A DNA stretch of 64,000 nucleotides from Cristatella mucedo (taxonomy: Eukaryota > Bryozoa > Phylactolaemata > Cristatellidae), in contig WPIO01000003.1 in the NCBI GenBank assembly GCA_009760855.2, forward strand, positions 1,825,001-1,889,000. Reading direction: 5' to 3'. This document shows, piece after piece, positions 21,135 to 30,939 of the stretch. The position numbers were made by a program, and so were the translations under genes. The notes under the pieces were generated by a model that saw only the letters and a list, made by a program, of their open reading frames with translations, ran no database searches and was not told the DNA's origin. Position 1 is the first letter of the stretch; each line of letters begins with the position of its first letter.

Positions 21135-21230
21135 CGTTTGTTTATAATAATAATGATAATAATAATACATTTGATATAGTGGGCTCAGAGAACTCAACTC
21201 TTTCTAGGCACTTTACATAGAGCCAACTCG
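21135..21230 (-). mobile_element. LINE 3' tail (minus)
   Basis: ATAATAATGATAATAATAAT then GGGCTCAGAGAACTCAACTC and TTTCTAGGCACTTTACAT, the reversed LINE tail. It starts about 360 bp after the PSMB2 stop codon. Confidence 0.75.
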
Positions 21231-22340
21231 CTTGCTATAGCAGGCTGTTGAAAGTGGTCACCAGCGGCTGAGGCCCTGGGTTCAGCGTTTTGGTTTTACG
21301 GTTTGTTGTTTAGTGTTAAAGATTGTAGCGAGAAAATATAAGCAGAAAAGCTATCTCAGAACGTGTTATTTATTGTAAATATAAGCAGACGCTCGCGTCC
21401 ATGTGGCACAGTGCCCGAAGCCGTATTAGCTGTGAGCAAGGGACACCGTTATATATATTAGGCCCATGAATCCTCGCTATCCACCGGAGGCTGGTCCCGG
21501 GGAGCCGTACAGAGCGAATACAGGGACTTACTAAGCTTGACCTAGACTTTGCAGATAGCTGAAGTAGGACGAATTCCTATAAGCATTATCGAAGGTTTAT
21601 GGGAGCTAATTGGTTCTGCCATCCAAGTAATGTCCACAGCTGAATCATATCAGAGAGCCGCTGACCTGGAATTTTTTTTTCAATCTTTAGTTGTGAATTC
21701 ACCTCGGTGCTAACCAGTTTCCTGCGTCGATGGAATTAATCTCGTGGAGACCCGACATTTTTGCTCGAAATTTGCCTTATCGGCATTCCAAATGGAAGAA
21801 CTCCTTTAGCCAGCAACTGGTTGTTTCTACATGCGGAACTTGCAGCACCAGAACGTAGCGTACTTAAACGAGCTTACATGTGGTAAGTGCGGCAGGAGAC
21901 CCACTCGGTTTTTCCTGTTTGATTTCGCGCGGACTGGAAATTCGGAGGCGAATTCGTCGATGTTGCGGGTCAGTATTTTACTTGATTTAGCGGACCAGCA
22001 GCAGCGTCATTTTTGCGGGTCTGTATGTAATTCGCGTCCCTGAGGAGGGCGAGCCGTTACGGAACTTGAATGTCTCAACTTGGAAGCGCCTGCTCAGGTG
22101 AGCGGTGCCAGACTTTGAAGGCTACGGAACGCACGTGTCACTCGCATCAGTCCATCGTTTTCTTAAATGGACCGTCGGACGGAGTAATCGCCGTTAGGGC
22201 TTAGCTTACAGCTGTGTCAGCCACAGACACACGCAGCACGAACCACAAGCTCTTTTTACGGCCTCGGGGAAACGGGTGAAGCTTCGTGGCAAGCGGAGGA
22301 TCTCAGATTGAGTTTAGAGCGGCCCCTTTGCAGTACACTG
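21231..22340. other. Intergenic stretch, nothing recognised
   Basis: I see no gene, tRNA-like head or known tail. A 70-codon plus frame at 21831-22043 has no recognisable motif. Confidence 0.5.
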
Positions 22341-22342
22341 TA

Positions 22343-22437
22343 CCGGTTTGCCCCAGGGGTAAGGTCATTAACGATCGAAGCCGTGGGCTCGACCCCCTGC
22401 TGCATACGTAAAGCATCTGGATAGAGATTAATTTACA
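22343..22437 (+). mobile_element. SINE-A fragment
   Basis: TTTGCCCCAGGGGTAAGGTC, then CCGTGGGCTCGACCCCCTG and CTGGATAGAGATTAAT. The end of the tail is missing. Confidence 0.7.
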
Positions 22438-22721
22438 ACTACTCTAGCCGTACGCAATTTAGCTCCGCCACACTTGCGATGACAAACAAACACCGAGGGG
22501 CTTCGACAAACGAATGTATTCGGCTGACCACGTGTCCGTAATCTCCAGATCACCCGCCTAACCGGCGTTATTAAAACAAGACCAAAAAGATAGCCGAGAC
22601 TGGCTGAAAAGAAAGGATAAAAGACTGACGGAAAAGAAAAGTATGTCACGCGTTACAAAGCAAATAACCAGTTAAGCAAATAATGCCGGCATAGGCAGCC
22701 AGGCTGCAGTAGTGTCCTCGT

Positions 22722-23535
22722 AATATTTGTATAGCCCCCTCGTAGAACTTCATCTCTTTCTAGGCTCTACATTCTTATAAGGAGGCATGATGATCGAATG
22801 ATCAATGGTAGCATCCAATAAGTTGACAAACATGACATGGTTAGAGGCGATACGCTTAGGGCCAGCGTGCAAATGTGGTTAGTAGCAGCATTAACAGTTT
22901 CAGCACGTATAAGCACATAAAGGACAAATCACAGGGACCCACTAACTGTTGTCATAAATATGTGCGTTTTTAGCTTCTTTTTAAATGTGGTCATGTCAGA
23001 GCATGTCGAAACGCCAGTCGGAAGTGAGTTCCAGGCTTAGGGACCTTACGAACTAAAAGCACGGTATTCAAAGGATTTGAGGTTCGTAGGAAGTGTAGGT
23101 AAATGATTCGGTTCAGAAAAGCGGGTGTTACTATGCTTAGCTTAGTGGGGGAGTAGGTCTGCTGGTTTGGCTGGAGCCAAAGAATGAAGGGACCTAAAAG
23201 TGAGTGACATAACCTTGGTCGATGCGTTGCTTGACTGGGAGCCAGTGCAGGTAGGCGAGAATTGGTGTGCTGTGGCAACTACTAGGCTCGCGACAGACAA
23301 GCCTGGCTGCAGAGTTTTGCACCAGTTGCACTGAGTGCACAGGCCGGTAGACCAGCAAGCAGTGATTTACAGAAGTCGGGACGGGATGTCGCAAATGCAT
23401 GGACCAATTTAGATGTGGTATCCCTGCCTAAGCAAGCCCGAATTTCAATAACATTATGTAGCTGAAAGTAGGCATACTTGACTGTGGAGTTGTTGTGGTC
23501 GTCTAATGAAAGGTCAATTTGAAACAGGACACCTA
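22722..23535 (-). mobile_element. LINE 3' half (minus)
   Basis: The reversed tail is followed by reversed 3' UTR and, to 23535, a broken coding part. The minus strand still shows [31 protein letters not shown] and LDDHNNSTVKYAYFQLHN in three frames. It is 5'-truncated at nearly the same place as the young copy at 5897. Confidence 0.88.
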
Positions 23536-23552
23536 GAGGCATGTGGGCTACC

Positions 23553-24290
23553 TTACAGCCTCTCCGAGGCGATACGCTGGAGCACGGCCTTTGGCGACCG
23601 GCCTGTCACGTGGGCCTCGCCGCAGCGCAGGAGCGTCACCTGCTCACGCTCCTCCTGCCCCGCGCCTCCCCTCTCCAACGCACAACTCTCCAGGGCCTTC
23701 GCCGTAGCGCCGGCTGGCGCCGCGTTATTATCGGCCGTGGGCGCCGCATCCATTGTCGTCCCCCCACCGGCCATCGTCGCAGTGCTGACCTCCGCAGCCG
23801 CCGTTTCAAAGTCATTCCCGCAGCCCTTATTTTGCGGACCGCGGCCGCCGTCGCCTCTACGGCCGCTCCTTCCGCCGTCTCGCTGCCGGCCGCCACCGGC
23901 CGCCGCCGGCCGCCACCGTTGCCGCTTAGCAGACCGGCGTCACCCAGGCCGACAGCGTCACCTCGCTGACGAGAGCAGACGCCCGTTGCTCCGTCGCAGC
24001 GAGCGTCTGCTCTCTGACGTTTCTCTCACCCATCGGCGGTTCCTGCTGTCGATATAGGTCGCATCTGCCAGTCCACACAATCCAGCTGACTTTTACCAGG
24101 TCAGCGCACACCAGGCGTGCTCGGCTTTCGATCGAGGCTGGCACCCATCAAGGCTGCCCGAAGCTTCCCATAGTTCCTTTAATAGTTCCTTCCCATAATT
24201 CCTGACATCCAGTAACAAGCGTTTTCCAAGAGCGTAGGCATCTCCTTCCAGGAAGATAGGCAAATATTTGTGCCGGTCTGACATGTGACA
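23553..24290 (-). pseudogene. Possible retroelement gag fragment in a GC-rich block
   Basis: On the minus strand the frame starting at 24284 contains KYLPIFLEGDAYAL, which resembles the LPLFLxGDAxxxY block of Gypsy-type gag proteins. Downstream the frame breaks into Ala/Arg-rich sequence. No protease, reverse transcriptase or LTR pair was found around it. The call rests on one short motif. Confidence 0.3.
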
Positions 24291-24363
24291 CCGCGTACTT
24301 TACTTTACGTATTAGCTGACTCTCGCAGTGCAACGGCACGCGGCCGCTCTCTTTCCAGCGTGC

Positions 24364-24506
24364 TGTTTCGGCGCCGAGGGTTAAGGTGCTCGCCCCTGGT
24401 ACCAAGGAGGTCTGACCAAGGTCGTGGGCTTGAGCCCCGAGGCTCGATATGAAGCGCCTGAATAGAGATTAAGTTCTCTTGGGGCGCTATGCAAATGGAT
24501 TATCAT
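24364..24506 (+). mobile_element. SINE-A copy with intact tail
   Basis: GGGTTAAGGTGCTCGCCCC, GGTCGTGGGCTTGAGCCCC, then GAAGCGCCTGAATAGAGATT and TTCTCTTGGGGCGCTATGC. This copy shows best that the tail folds as a hairpin (AAGCGCC with GGGCGCT) like the LINE tail. Confidence 0.85.
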
Positions 24507-25027
24507 GTTTTATTTATTCCCTACGTAACTGCCACGTTGGCCAGTCCGCCCGGGCGCCCTGCCAAGGGCGGGCTACGAAACGTCGCAAGGGTGAGTCCTG
24601 CCTATCGAGGGCAGGCTGTGCCAGGTCAAGGGCGCCAGGTCAAGGGCGGGCCAGCGTGCTGCAGCTCGGCCGCGCGCAAACGCGTTCGACGTGAGCGACT
24701 GTCGTCCCGCTAGTAACCATTTTTTTTTTTATTCGACAGCAGCTTCTGCGCGTCTCTGCTTAAGGAAGAGGTGGCCCGCCGCAGCTGCAGACGCCGATCG
24801 GCACAAACTTCAAGGTCATCGGCCAACTAGCCAACTCGAGCGATCGGACAGCGTAACGTTCGATTTCTTATCGAGTCAAGGTCTGTCTTACCGTACCTTC
24901 CTCTTCGTGAGAGACCTAGTGGTCATGATCTTGGGGGCGCTGACTTTCTATTGTCGCAAAGGGCTCAACGATAACTGCAGGAGCCCTCGGAGGGTAGCCA
25001 CCCTTGTCTTAAACTGTTGCCGCTTGC

Positions 25028-25100
25028 CGAACCCCGTGGCATATGTGAAGCGCCTGAATAGAGATTTAAGTTCTCTTAGGGCACTATACAAATGAATTAT
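25028..25100 (+). mobile_element. SINE-A 3' fragment
   Basis: The fragment starts inside the head (GAACCCCGTGGCATATGTG) and keeps the complete tail, ending GCACTATACAAATGAATTAT. Confidence 0.8.
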
Positions 25101-25508
25101 ATGGATTCAGGCGCTGAGCCAGCGTCCTGGAGCGTGGCGCCACCGCGGTGCTCGAGATTTGATGCACTGTAGCCTCGTTCGACGCGGACGACGCGGAGAC
25201 AAATATTGCTGTCTGCCCCCTCACTCCTGTTGAGAAGTGTTCGCAAAGTTACCCATCCTCTTCAGTCGCCGACGGACAGGCGTGACGTGACGGATCTCTT
25301 CTATCGCCGCATTCCAACAGAGGTGACAGCCTGCGCTTGCGGAAAAAAATCTTGGCGCAGCCTAATTCAATGCAGCAGCAGCAGGAGGAAATAGCGTAAT
25401 ACAGCCTAATGCAACGCAGCAGCAGTAGGAAATAGCTCGACACAGCCTAGTACAATGCTGCAGCTCTGCCCGAGCTCGAGGCCGGTCCTACTGCTCAAGA
25501 GCCCAACG

Positions 25509-25665
25509 AAAATGGCGACGTGCATTCAATGTATTTATATTTTCCAACATATTTATATTTATATCTGTATATTTATAGCTATTCTATAATATTATTGATA
25601 CAATCATCGATAATTATAATTAGTATGATAGCTAATTGTTATAATTATATTTATTATGCTAATTA

Positions 25666-25700
<35 letters not shown>
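25509..25700. repeat. AT-rich tract ending in (ATT)n
   Basis: TATTTATA-type low-complexity sequence passes into about twelve ATT units at 25665-25700. The ATT run may be the tail of a lost LINE copy. Confidence 0.7.
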
Positions 25701-25894
25701 GAACGTAGATTATAGAGCTCGATGAGCCGACTGCGAAAGATGCATATCTTGCCATTGCCCGCCGGGATTGAGTATCGCGTCCATAGCTCCTACGCCTTCA
25801 TCCTGACGACGTTCGCTAGGGGTCATTACCGCCGGGCCAGGCATAAATCGGAGCGTATGCCTGCCTTCCTGAGGACGCCATTCGGGTCGCCCGA

Positions 25895-26086
25895 TGTTGC
25901 GAGCGGCGCCAGCGGCCTCTGCTGCGGTAATTAACGAAGCGCATTGACACTTAACGCACATGCCCTCGCCTGTGGCCAATAGTTAAGCCATTGACACATC
26001 GAAGTGTCAGGCCACTAATGCAGGTTAGGTTACTTGTCGTCTGCTGTGATTCGTCGAGCTCTCGTATATGTACGCGTTGAGAGTAA

Positions 26087-26153
<67 letters not shown>

Positions 26154-26248
26154 TCGTTTACCGGCTCACGTATGAGTTGCGTCTCCTTGAGACTCCGCTA
26201 GGGCTGCTGCCGCTGGAGCTACTGTCGTACGCCACAGGGCTCGCTACA
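25895..26248 (+). mobile_element. LTR-like repeat, copy 1 (probable solo LTR)
   Basis: It starts with TG (TGTTGCGAG) and is collinear with 43347-44510. Shared blocks are TCTGCTGC, CTGTGGCCAATAGTTAAGCC, CACTAATGCA, GAGCTCTC, TGTACGCGTTGAGAG and GTCTCC(T/G)TGAGACTCC. A polyadenylation signal AATAAA, seen in copy 2, is AATTAA here. Sequence outside the shared part differs between the copies, as expected for solo LTRs. The exact 3' end and a target duplication could not be fixed. Confidence 0.55.
26091..26151. repeat. (GA)n expansion inside the LTR-like repeat
   Basis: About 30 GA units occupy the place where copy 2 has only GAGAGAG, so the expansion happened after the copies separated. Confidence 0.9.
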
Positions 26249-26259
26249 CATAGCAGCAT

Positions 26260-27300
26260 TCGACTGGCTCCGCTTTGCAAGATTTTCCCTTCGCTTATAT
26301 TTATTTTGACGACGAGACGGTCCGCAGCAGCAACAGCGCAGTGGAGCCAATCGTCCGTTTGAACGTGGTGTTTTCACGGGCGCAACCGGCCGCGAAGATG
26401 CTGACTGGTTGTAAGGGTCACCTCGCTCAGGCTGAGGTGAAATACACGGGGCGCCTGTTTGACAGGAACGCCGGCCCCCTATCCCAGATGTGTGCCGGAT
26501 CCAGCGACTGGCCGGTACCAATATCGAATTCGCAGCTTCCGTCAGGGGGGGTCCCCGCAGCTTCCAGCGCCTCAAGACTTCCGGCGTCTTAATATCGCCG
26601 CTTCGCTCAGGGTTTCGCTTCGCCGAGCCGGCGCCCCTCCGCACGAACGTAACGGGGAGGCCGTTCAGCACCGGGGAGGATACGTGGACTGGACTCGAGT
26701 GCTGGTCAACTGGGGCGCCGGCAATGGCCTCGGCACTCACCTCGACCCGTCGACTGCAGAGCTTTTCGTCGTCTTCACCGCCAGCAGTGACCTTCGAGTG
26801 GCCTTGGAGCGATCTTTGCTCTGTCCATGCGAATTCTCTCAACGCGCCTAACCATACTGAATCCTGTGCACAAGTTATCACTAAAATAATCGACACCTTA
26901 CCTTTCCGGCATTTGTGGTTCTTGAAAGAAATTCATTATTTCAGGGTGCTATACATTAGGTGGTAACATAATTGTCATTGAGCTCTCTGTTCTATTGCCC
27001 ATAGTCTTTCCTTTGCCTCGAGAACCAAAATGTATCAACAGCTTCTTACAATCGAGCCATAATCGCCTAACTTATCGGCAGGCTTAATGGGTAGTAGGCG
27101 CTTAAATCAGACAAAATCAAACCGTATGCAACGGTCGTGGGAAATTTGTAGTGCCTAATATGGGTGGCTTTAAAAAAATCAACATCGAATGTATTCAGCA
27201 ACATTAACGAGCACAAGTAAACTCGGCACGAACTAGCGAGCTGCGATTGCAGGGCGGACAGCAACAGCCCCACATATGAACAGTACCCATGACTCGGAAT
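26260..27300. other. Intergenic stretch, no gene recognised
   Basis: A GC-rich part (26380-26850) is open in several frames on both strands, which is expected from composition; none shows a known domain. The remainder is AT-rich without visible features. Confidence 0.45.
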
Positions 27301-27311
27301 CCATCAAACCA

Positions 27312-27440
27312 ATCTTAGCCTTATCGGCTATCACCACTGCTTGCGCTTGGCAATAAAATATCGCCCAACTGCAGGATTCAAACTCACGACCTCAGTCGGC
27401 AAGAGCGAGCACCTTACCTCCTGGGCTATCACGGCCCAAG
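27312..27440 (-). mobile_element. SINE-B copy (minus)
   Basis: On the minus strand: GTGATAGCCCAGGAGGTAAG (head), GAGTTTGAATCCTGCAGT (box B-like) and the body GCGCAAGCAGTGGTGATAGC. The head is the one shared with SINE-A. Confidence 0.75.
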
Positions 27441-27865
27441 CAGGCGACTGGAGTCGACATTGAACGTGACCTGCCCGAATGACATGTTCTTACCCTATTT
27501 GGAGAGTTACGGTCCTGAGCTAGCACGAACAAAAACAGCACTCGATGCTAAAAGGTATCAGGAAGGGCAAAACAATCGCAAATCGGTAAAAATCTCGTCC
27601 GGACTAAAGATCAATGTCAGCTAAAGGTCATTCTGGTGCAGTTGCTGCTGCAAGCTAGCAGCGTGCCAAGTAGGACAGCAATGCCAGTGGCAAAAACTGT
27701 GACAAACAAGTTACCAATTTGCTCAGCAAGCTTCGTCCAATGCAAGAGAGGCAAACCATCCTCTTCATAGTCCGTTAGAATATCCTAAAGAAATACGAGT
27801 AACGAGCCAGTGAGCTGTCACAAGCCACCACAAGTGCTAGTAACAGCACGTGTAACCACGCGCGA

Positions 27866-27866
<1 letters not shown>

Positions 27867-27899
<33 letters not shown>
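27867..27899. repeat. (CA)n microsatellite
   Basis: About 16 CA units, 140 bp downstream of the ELOVL stop codon. Confidence 0.9.
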
Positions 27900-27901
<2 letters not shown>

Positions 27902-28041
27902 ATATTGCTCACATTACAAAAAAACAGCAATTTAAGTACCAACGGAGTGATCTATATTTTGGCTGATGACCAAGCTGGCTACAGTCAACTTAAAGCGACG
28001 ATAGTCGTATCTACACAACACACGTGCACAATGCTAAGGAG

Positions 28042-28920
28042 TCAAACGCCCTTCTTAAATCCGTTGGACGATGATGCGGCTGCGTTGTACTCGGCAGCAG
28101 CTCCGTTGCTATGCGAGGAACGCACAGCGTTCTTCGGACCTCGATATGCATGCACATAAAAGTTCCCGAAGAGCGTCATCATAAGCACCATGTATCCGCC
28201 GAGAAGGGCCACTGCCCACGTAGGAAAGTCGCAACCAGTAAAACGAGTGTAGAGAGTGTGCACAAACACAATGGCGAACTGCAGTAGTTGAAATTGGGTG
28301 ATGTAGCGCTTCCACCACAGGTGCTTTCTAGCCGACGGAAACAGGTTAAGCCCGTAGTAGGAGTACATGACGACATGAACAAGACTGTTCAGCGAGCTCG
28401 AAAAATGTGACTGCCCGCCGGGAATGAACATCATCACCCACCACCAAATGTTGAGCATGCTCACGTGATGAAAGACGTGCAGGAATGTGATCTGATTATC
28501 TTTCTTCCTTAGCACCATCAGAACAGTATCGGTAAACTCGATAGCCTTAGAAAAGTAGTACCACCACAATACTTTTGCCATGCGCAGCTCTCCGGGATCT
28601 TTCCACGTGTCCTTGTTGTACGGTTGACAGACGTAGTTGTAATTCAGTGCGGCGGCGGCGAGCACTATCTCGAGTACAATGTAGACAGATAGCAACATCA
28701 CGGAGAAATTATAGATGATCATGAAACCGCGCAAAGAAAATGGCGCCCTTCCTCGCATCACTTTCCTGCCGAAATATATGAAAGCAAGATACAGGAAGCT
28801 GAGACACAGGACATACTTCGGCGACCGGTTGATCAGCAGCCAGTCTTTAACCCTCGGGTCGGCGTGGTTGGCGACCGAGTCCTCGTAATGCAGCCGTAAG
28901 CTTTCTATGTAGCTTCCCAT
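28042..28920 (-). CDS. ELOVL5: Very-long-chain fatty acid elongase, ELOVL2/5 type
   Basis: ELOVL enzymes are ER membrane condensing enzymes (3-ketoacyl-CoA synthases) that add two carbons to acyl-CoA; the ELOVL2/5 type works on polyunsaturated substrates. The minus-strand frame has 292 residues. Seen: KAIEFTDTVLMVLRKK (125-140), the histidine box HVFHH (148-152) followed by VSMLNIWW as in ELOVL2/5, MYSYYGL (185-191), and several hydrophobic membrane spans. The C-terminus is KKGV, a dilysine KKXX signal for ER retrieval. I chose the ATG at 28920 (MGSYIESL): the frame continues seven codons upstream, but only to a GTG. The coding region has no intron, unlike vertebrate ELOVL5, although a 5' UTR intron cannot be excluded. 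Whether substrates match ELOVL2 or ELOVL5 cannot be told from this. Confidence 0.95.
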   Translation of the reverse strand: MGSYIESLRLHYEDSVANHADPRVKDWLLINRSPKYVLCLSFLYLAFIYFGRKVMRGRAPFSLRGFMIIYNFSVMLLSVYIVLEIVLAAAALNYNYVCQPYNKDTWKDPGELRMAKVLWWYYFSKAIEFTDTVLMVLRKKDNQITFLHVFHHVSMLNIWWWVMMFIPGGQSHFSSSLNSLVHVVMYSYYGLNLFPSARKHLWWKRYITQFQLLQFAIVFVHTLYTRFTGCDFPTWAVALLGGYMVLMMTLFGNFYVHAYRGPKNAVRSSHSNGAAAEYNAAASSSNGFKKGV

Positions 28921-30420
28921 CGCGACCGTCTTCAGTTGCACGCGTTCGCCTCGTCAGAGCGTTCGCCTCGTCCTTCGTACGCAGCCAAGCGAGGCAGCCG
29001 GCGAACGCACGCCGCTGCCGGTACTGCGCACACCCGGTCGCGATCACCCGAGTGGCCTGGCATAGTGGTGGCCTACCAATGGAACTCCCGTAAGTAAATA
29101 ACCTATACGTAAATAAATAAATCAAAGCGATTCGATAAGCGCTGCTTACAACCATTATCAAAGCGATAGTGCGGCAATAGAGAACGGTCGAACACATCTG
29201 TCAACCTCGGGCGGCGACAGGCTGCACTTTACGGCGCCCGCGCCGCCCACTGCCGCACCTAGCTCACTGCGAGCACCTCCGGCGCATTCGGCCGTGGGCC
29301 AGCGTCGGCAGACGACAGCGAGTGTCGTCGCAGCGCCTAGGCGCAGGAAGCTGTCTCCGCGTAGCCACCATAGCTGCGCCTGAGACCTACGCGTTTGACC
29401 GATCGAACGCACGGCGTCCAGCCGCTCGCGACGTCGGTGCGCAGCCGCCGGGTCAGCAAGCCGGACACGCCTGCTCGGACGCTTGCGAATGCAATCGACG
29501 GGGCGCGGCTGCTTTCGCTCGCCTTTGAGGCATTTACAGCAGTGTGAAATCTTTGGCTGTGAGCGTAGTAGCGCAAAAACACTGCCGGGTCGCTTCCGGA
29601 TTGCCCGCGCCGCAGGTGGCGTCCGGGCGCCACCTGCCGCCTCCGACTTACGGCTCCGCCTTCGAACGTGCTGCTCGTTAACTTACTCTTTTATGCGCAA
29701 GCAGATTTCCTAACTCATATTTAGCGATGCGAGGCTGAACTCGAGAGATGGAAATTTTCGTGGCATTCTGGCGACGGTGACGAATTACAGCTGGCGAATT
29801 ACTCTGGAATCGTTGGAAGGCGTGTCGCAGGTTGTCGCACGCAGCGCACGAGCGCTATCGCATCCGCGAGATTCTCTACTAATACGCCGCCGCCCTCTGG
29901 GAACCCTGGGGAGAGCCAGGCAACGGGGCTCTCGTTTACTGTGTAATAGGGAAACATTGAACGTACGGAACTTACCGCGTGCGTCGTCATTTGCTACGGG
30001 TGTACTGGTAAAGCGGAGCGGGCGAAGAAGTGCTTGCCGCCTAAGATACTCCGTTGATTGCCGTTCCTGCGGTCCTATGTACGGTCCGGCACTGGGATGC
30101 TGCACGCTGGCCCGCCTTTGATGGGACTTAACACGGTGAGCCCGGGTCTTCCTGGAAAGGGCTCGACTATTCTCAGAAGGGAGGCCGGGGCGAGCTGAGT
30201 GAAAGGCAGCGGCAACCGGCCAGAGAAATGCATTGGAGACGCCGGACGGAGACGTGCTGGCGCTCGCTACGGGCCGTCTAGAGGAGATGATATGCGCCTA
30301 CTGAAGCTTTTTATCGTCGCTTAAATTTCAACTACAGGTCCGCCGCGATGTACGTGCATTGGAGTTAACTCTTGGCGCGTTCTTTGTTCCAGTCGGGTAA
30401 TTGTGCCCCCCGTATATATA
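28921..30420. promoter_or_regulatory. GC- and CpG-rich region upstream of the elongase
   Basis: This stretch, mostly 28930-29680 and 29800-30300, is rich in CG dinucleotides. It presumably holds the elongase promoter and 5' UTR. Overlapping frames on both strands are composition artefacts; I recognised no protein in them. Confidence 0.4.
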
Positions 30421-30421
30421 A

Positions 30422-30560
30422 AATAATATAATTAATTTATATAGCGCTCCAAGAGAACTTAATTGCTATTCAGGCGCTTCACATGTGCCTCAGGGCCCGA
30501 GCCCACGACCTCAGTCAGACCTTGGTCGGGATCGACCACTAGACCAAACCAGCTCGGCCC
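30422..30560 (-). mobile_element. SINE-A copy (minus), complete
   Basis: Minus strand: GCTGGTTTGGTCTAGTGGTC (head), GTCGTGGGCTCGGGCCCTG (box B-like), then GAAGCGCCTGAATAGCAATT and the GGAGCGCTATATAAATTAAT end. Confidence 0.8.
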
Positions 30561-30861
30561 CCGTGAAGGCACGCCTCATGGACCGTCGGCGTTCTTTCGA
30601 TTATTTATTCGCGAACGAGCTAAATTCAGCGACAGCTGAATAATGAAGAATCGATGCAAAAATGAACTTTGACCATGTGCAACAGCCTGGACGAAGGTTC
30701 GACAGTAAACTGAAGCATGAGCTGCGAATACCGCGCCGCGACGTTCGCCGACCTCTAGCGGGCAATGGCAACTTTCTATTGGCCGCGTTCACTGCGTTGA
30801 CCGCGTCGTGCCGAGCTCGCTCGTTCTTGCTTGTCTAGAAAATCCAGCCAAATCACGTTGC

Positions 30862-30935
30862 AAGGTAATAATGATGCATTTGCATAGATCCCCCAAAGAA
30901 CTTACTCTTTCTAGGCACTTTAAATATTCATCGCG
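30862..30935 (-). mobile_element. LINE-type 3' tail (minus)
   Basis: TAATAATGATGCATTTGCAT, CAAAGAACTTACTCTTTCTA and GGCACTTTAAATATT match the reversed LINE tail. Nothing else of the element follows. Confidence 0.6.
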
Positions 30936-30939
30936 ACTT

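Noticed and set aside
23506-24057. 183-codon plus frame
   Set aside because: It begins inside a reversed LINE and runs through a GC-rich block; composition keeps several frames open. No domain is visible.
26219-26896. 225-codon minus frame
   Set aside because: GC-rich composition keeps frames open on both strands; the translation has no recognisable motif and low complexity in amino-acid use.
28921-28941. Elongase start seven codons upstream
   Set aside because: The codon there is GTG, not ATG. The ATG at 28920 with G at -3 and +4 gives a normal family N-terminus.
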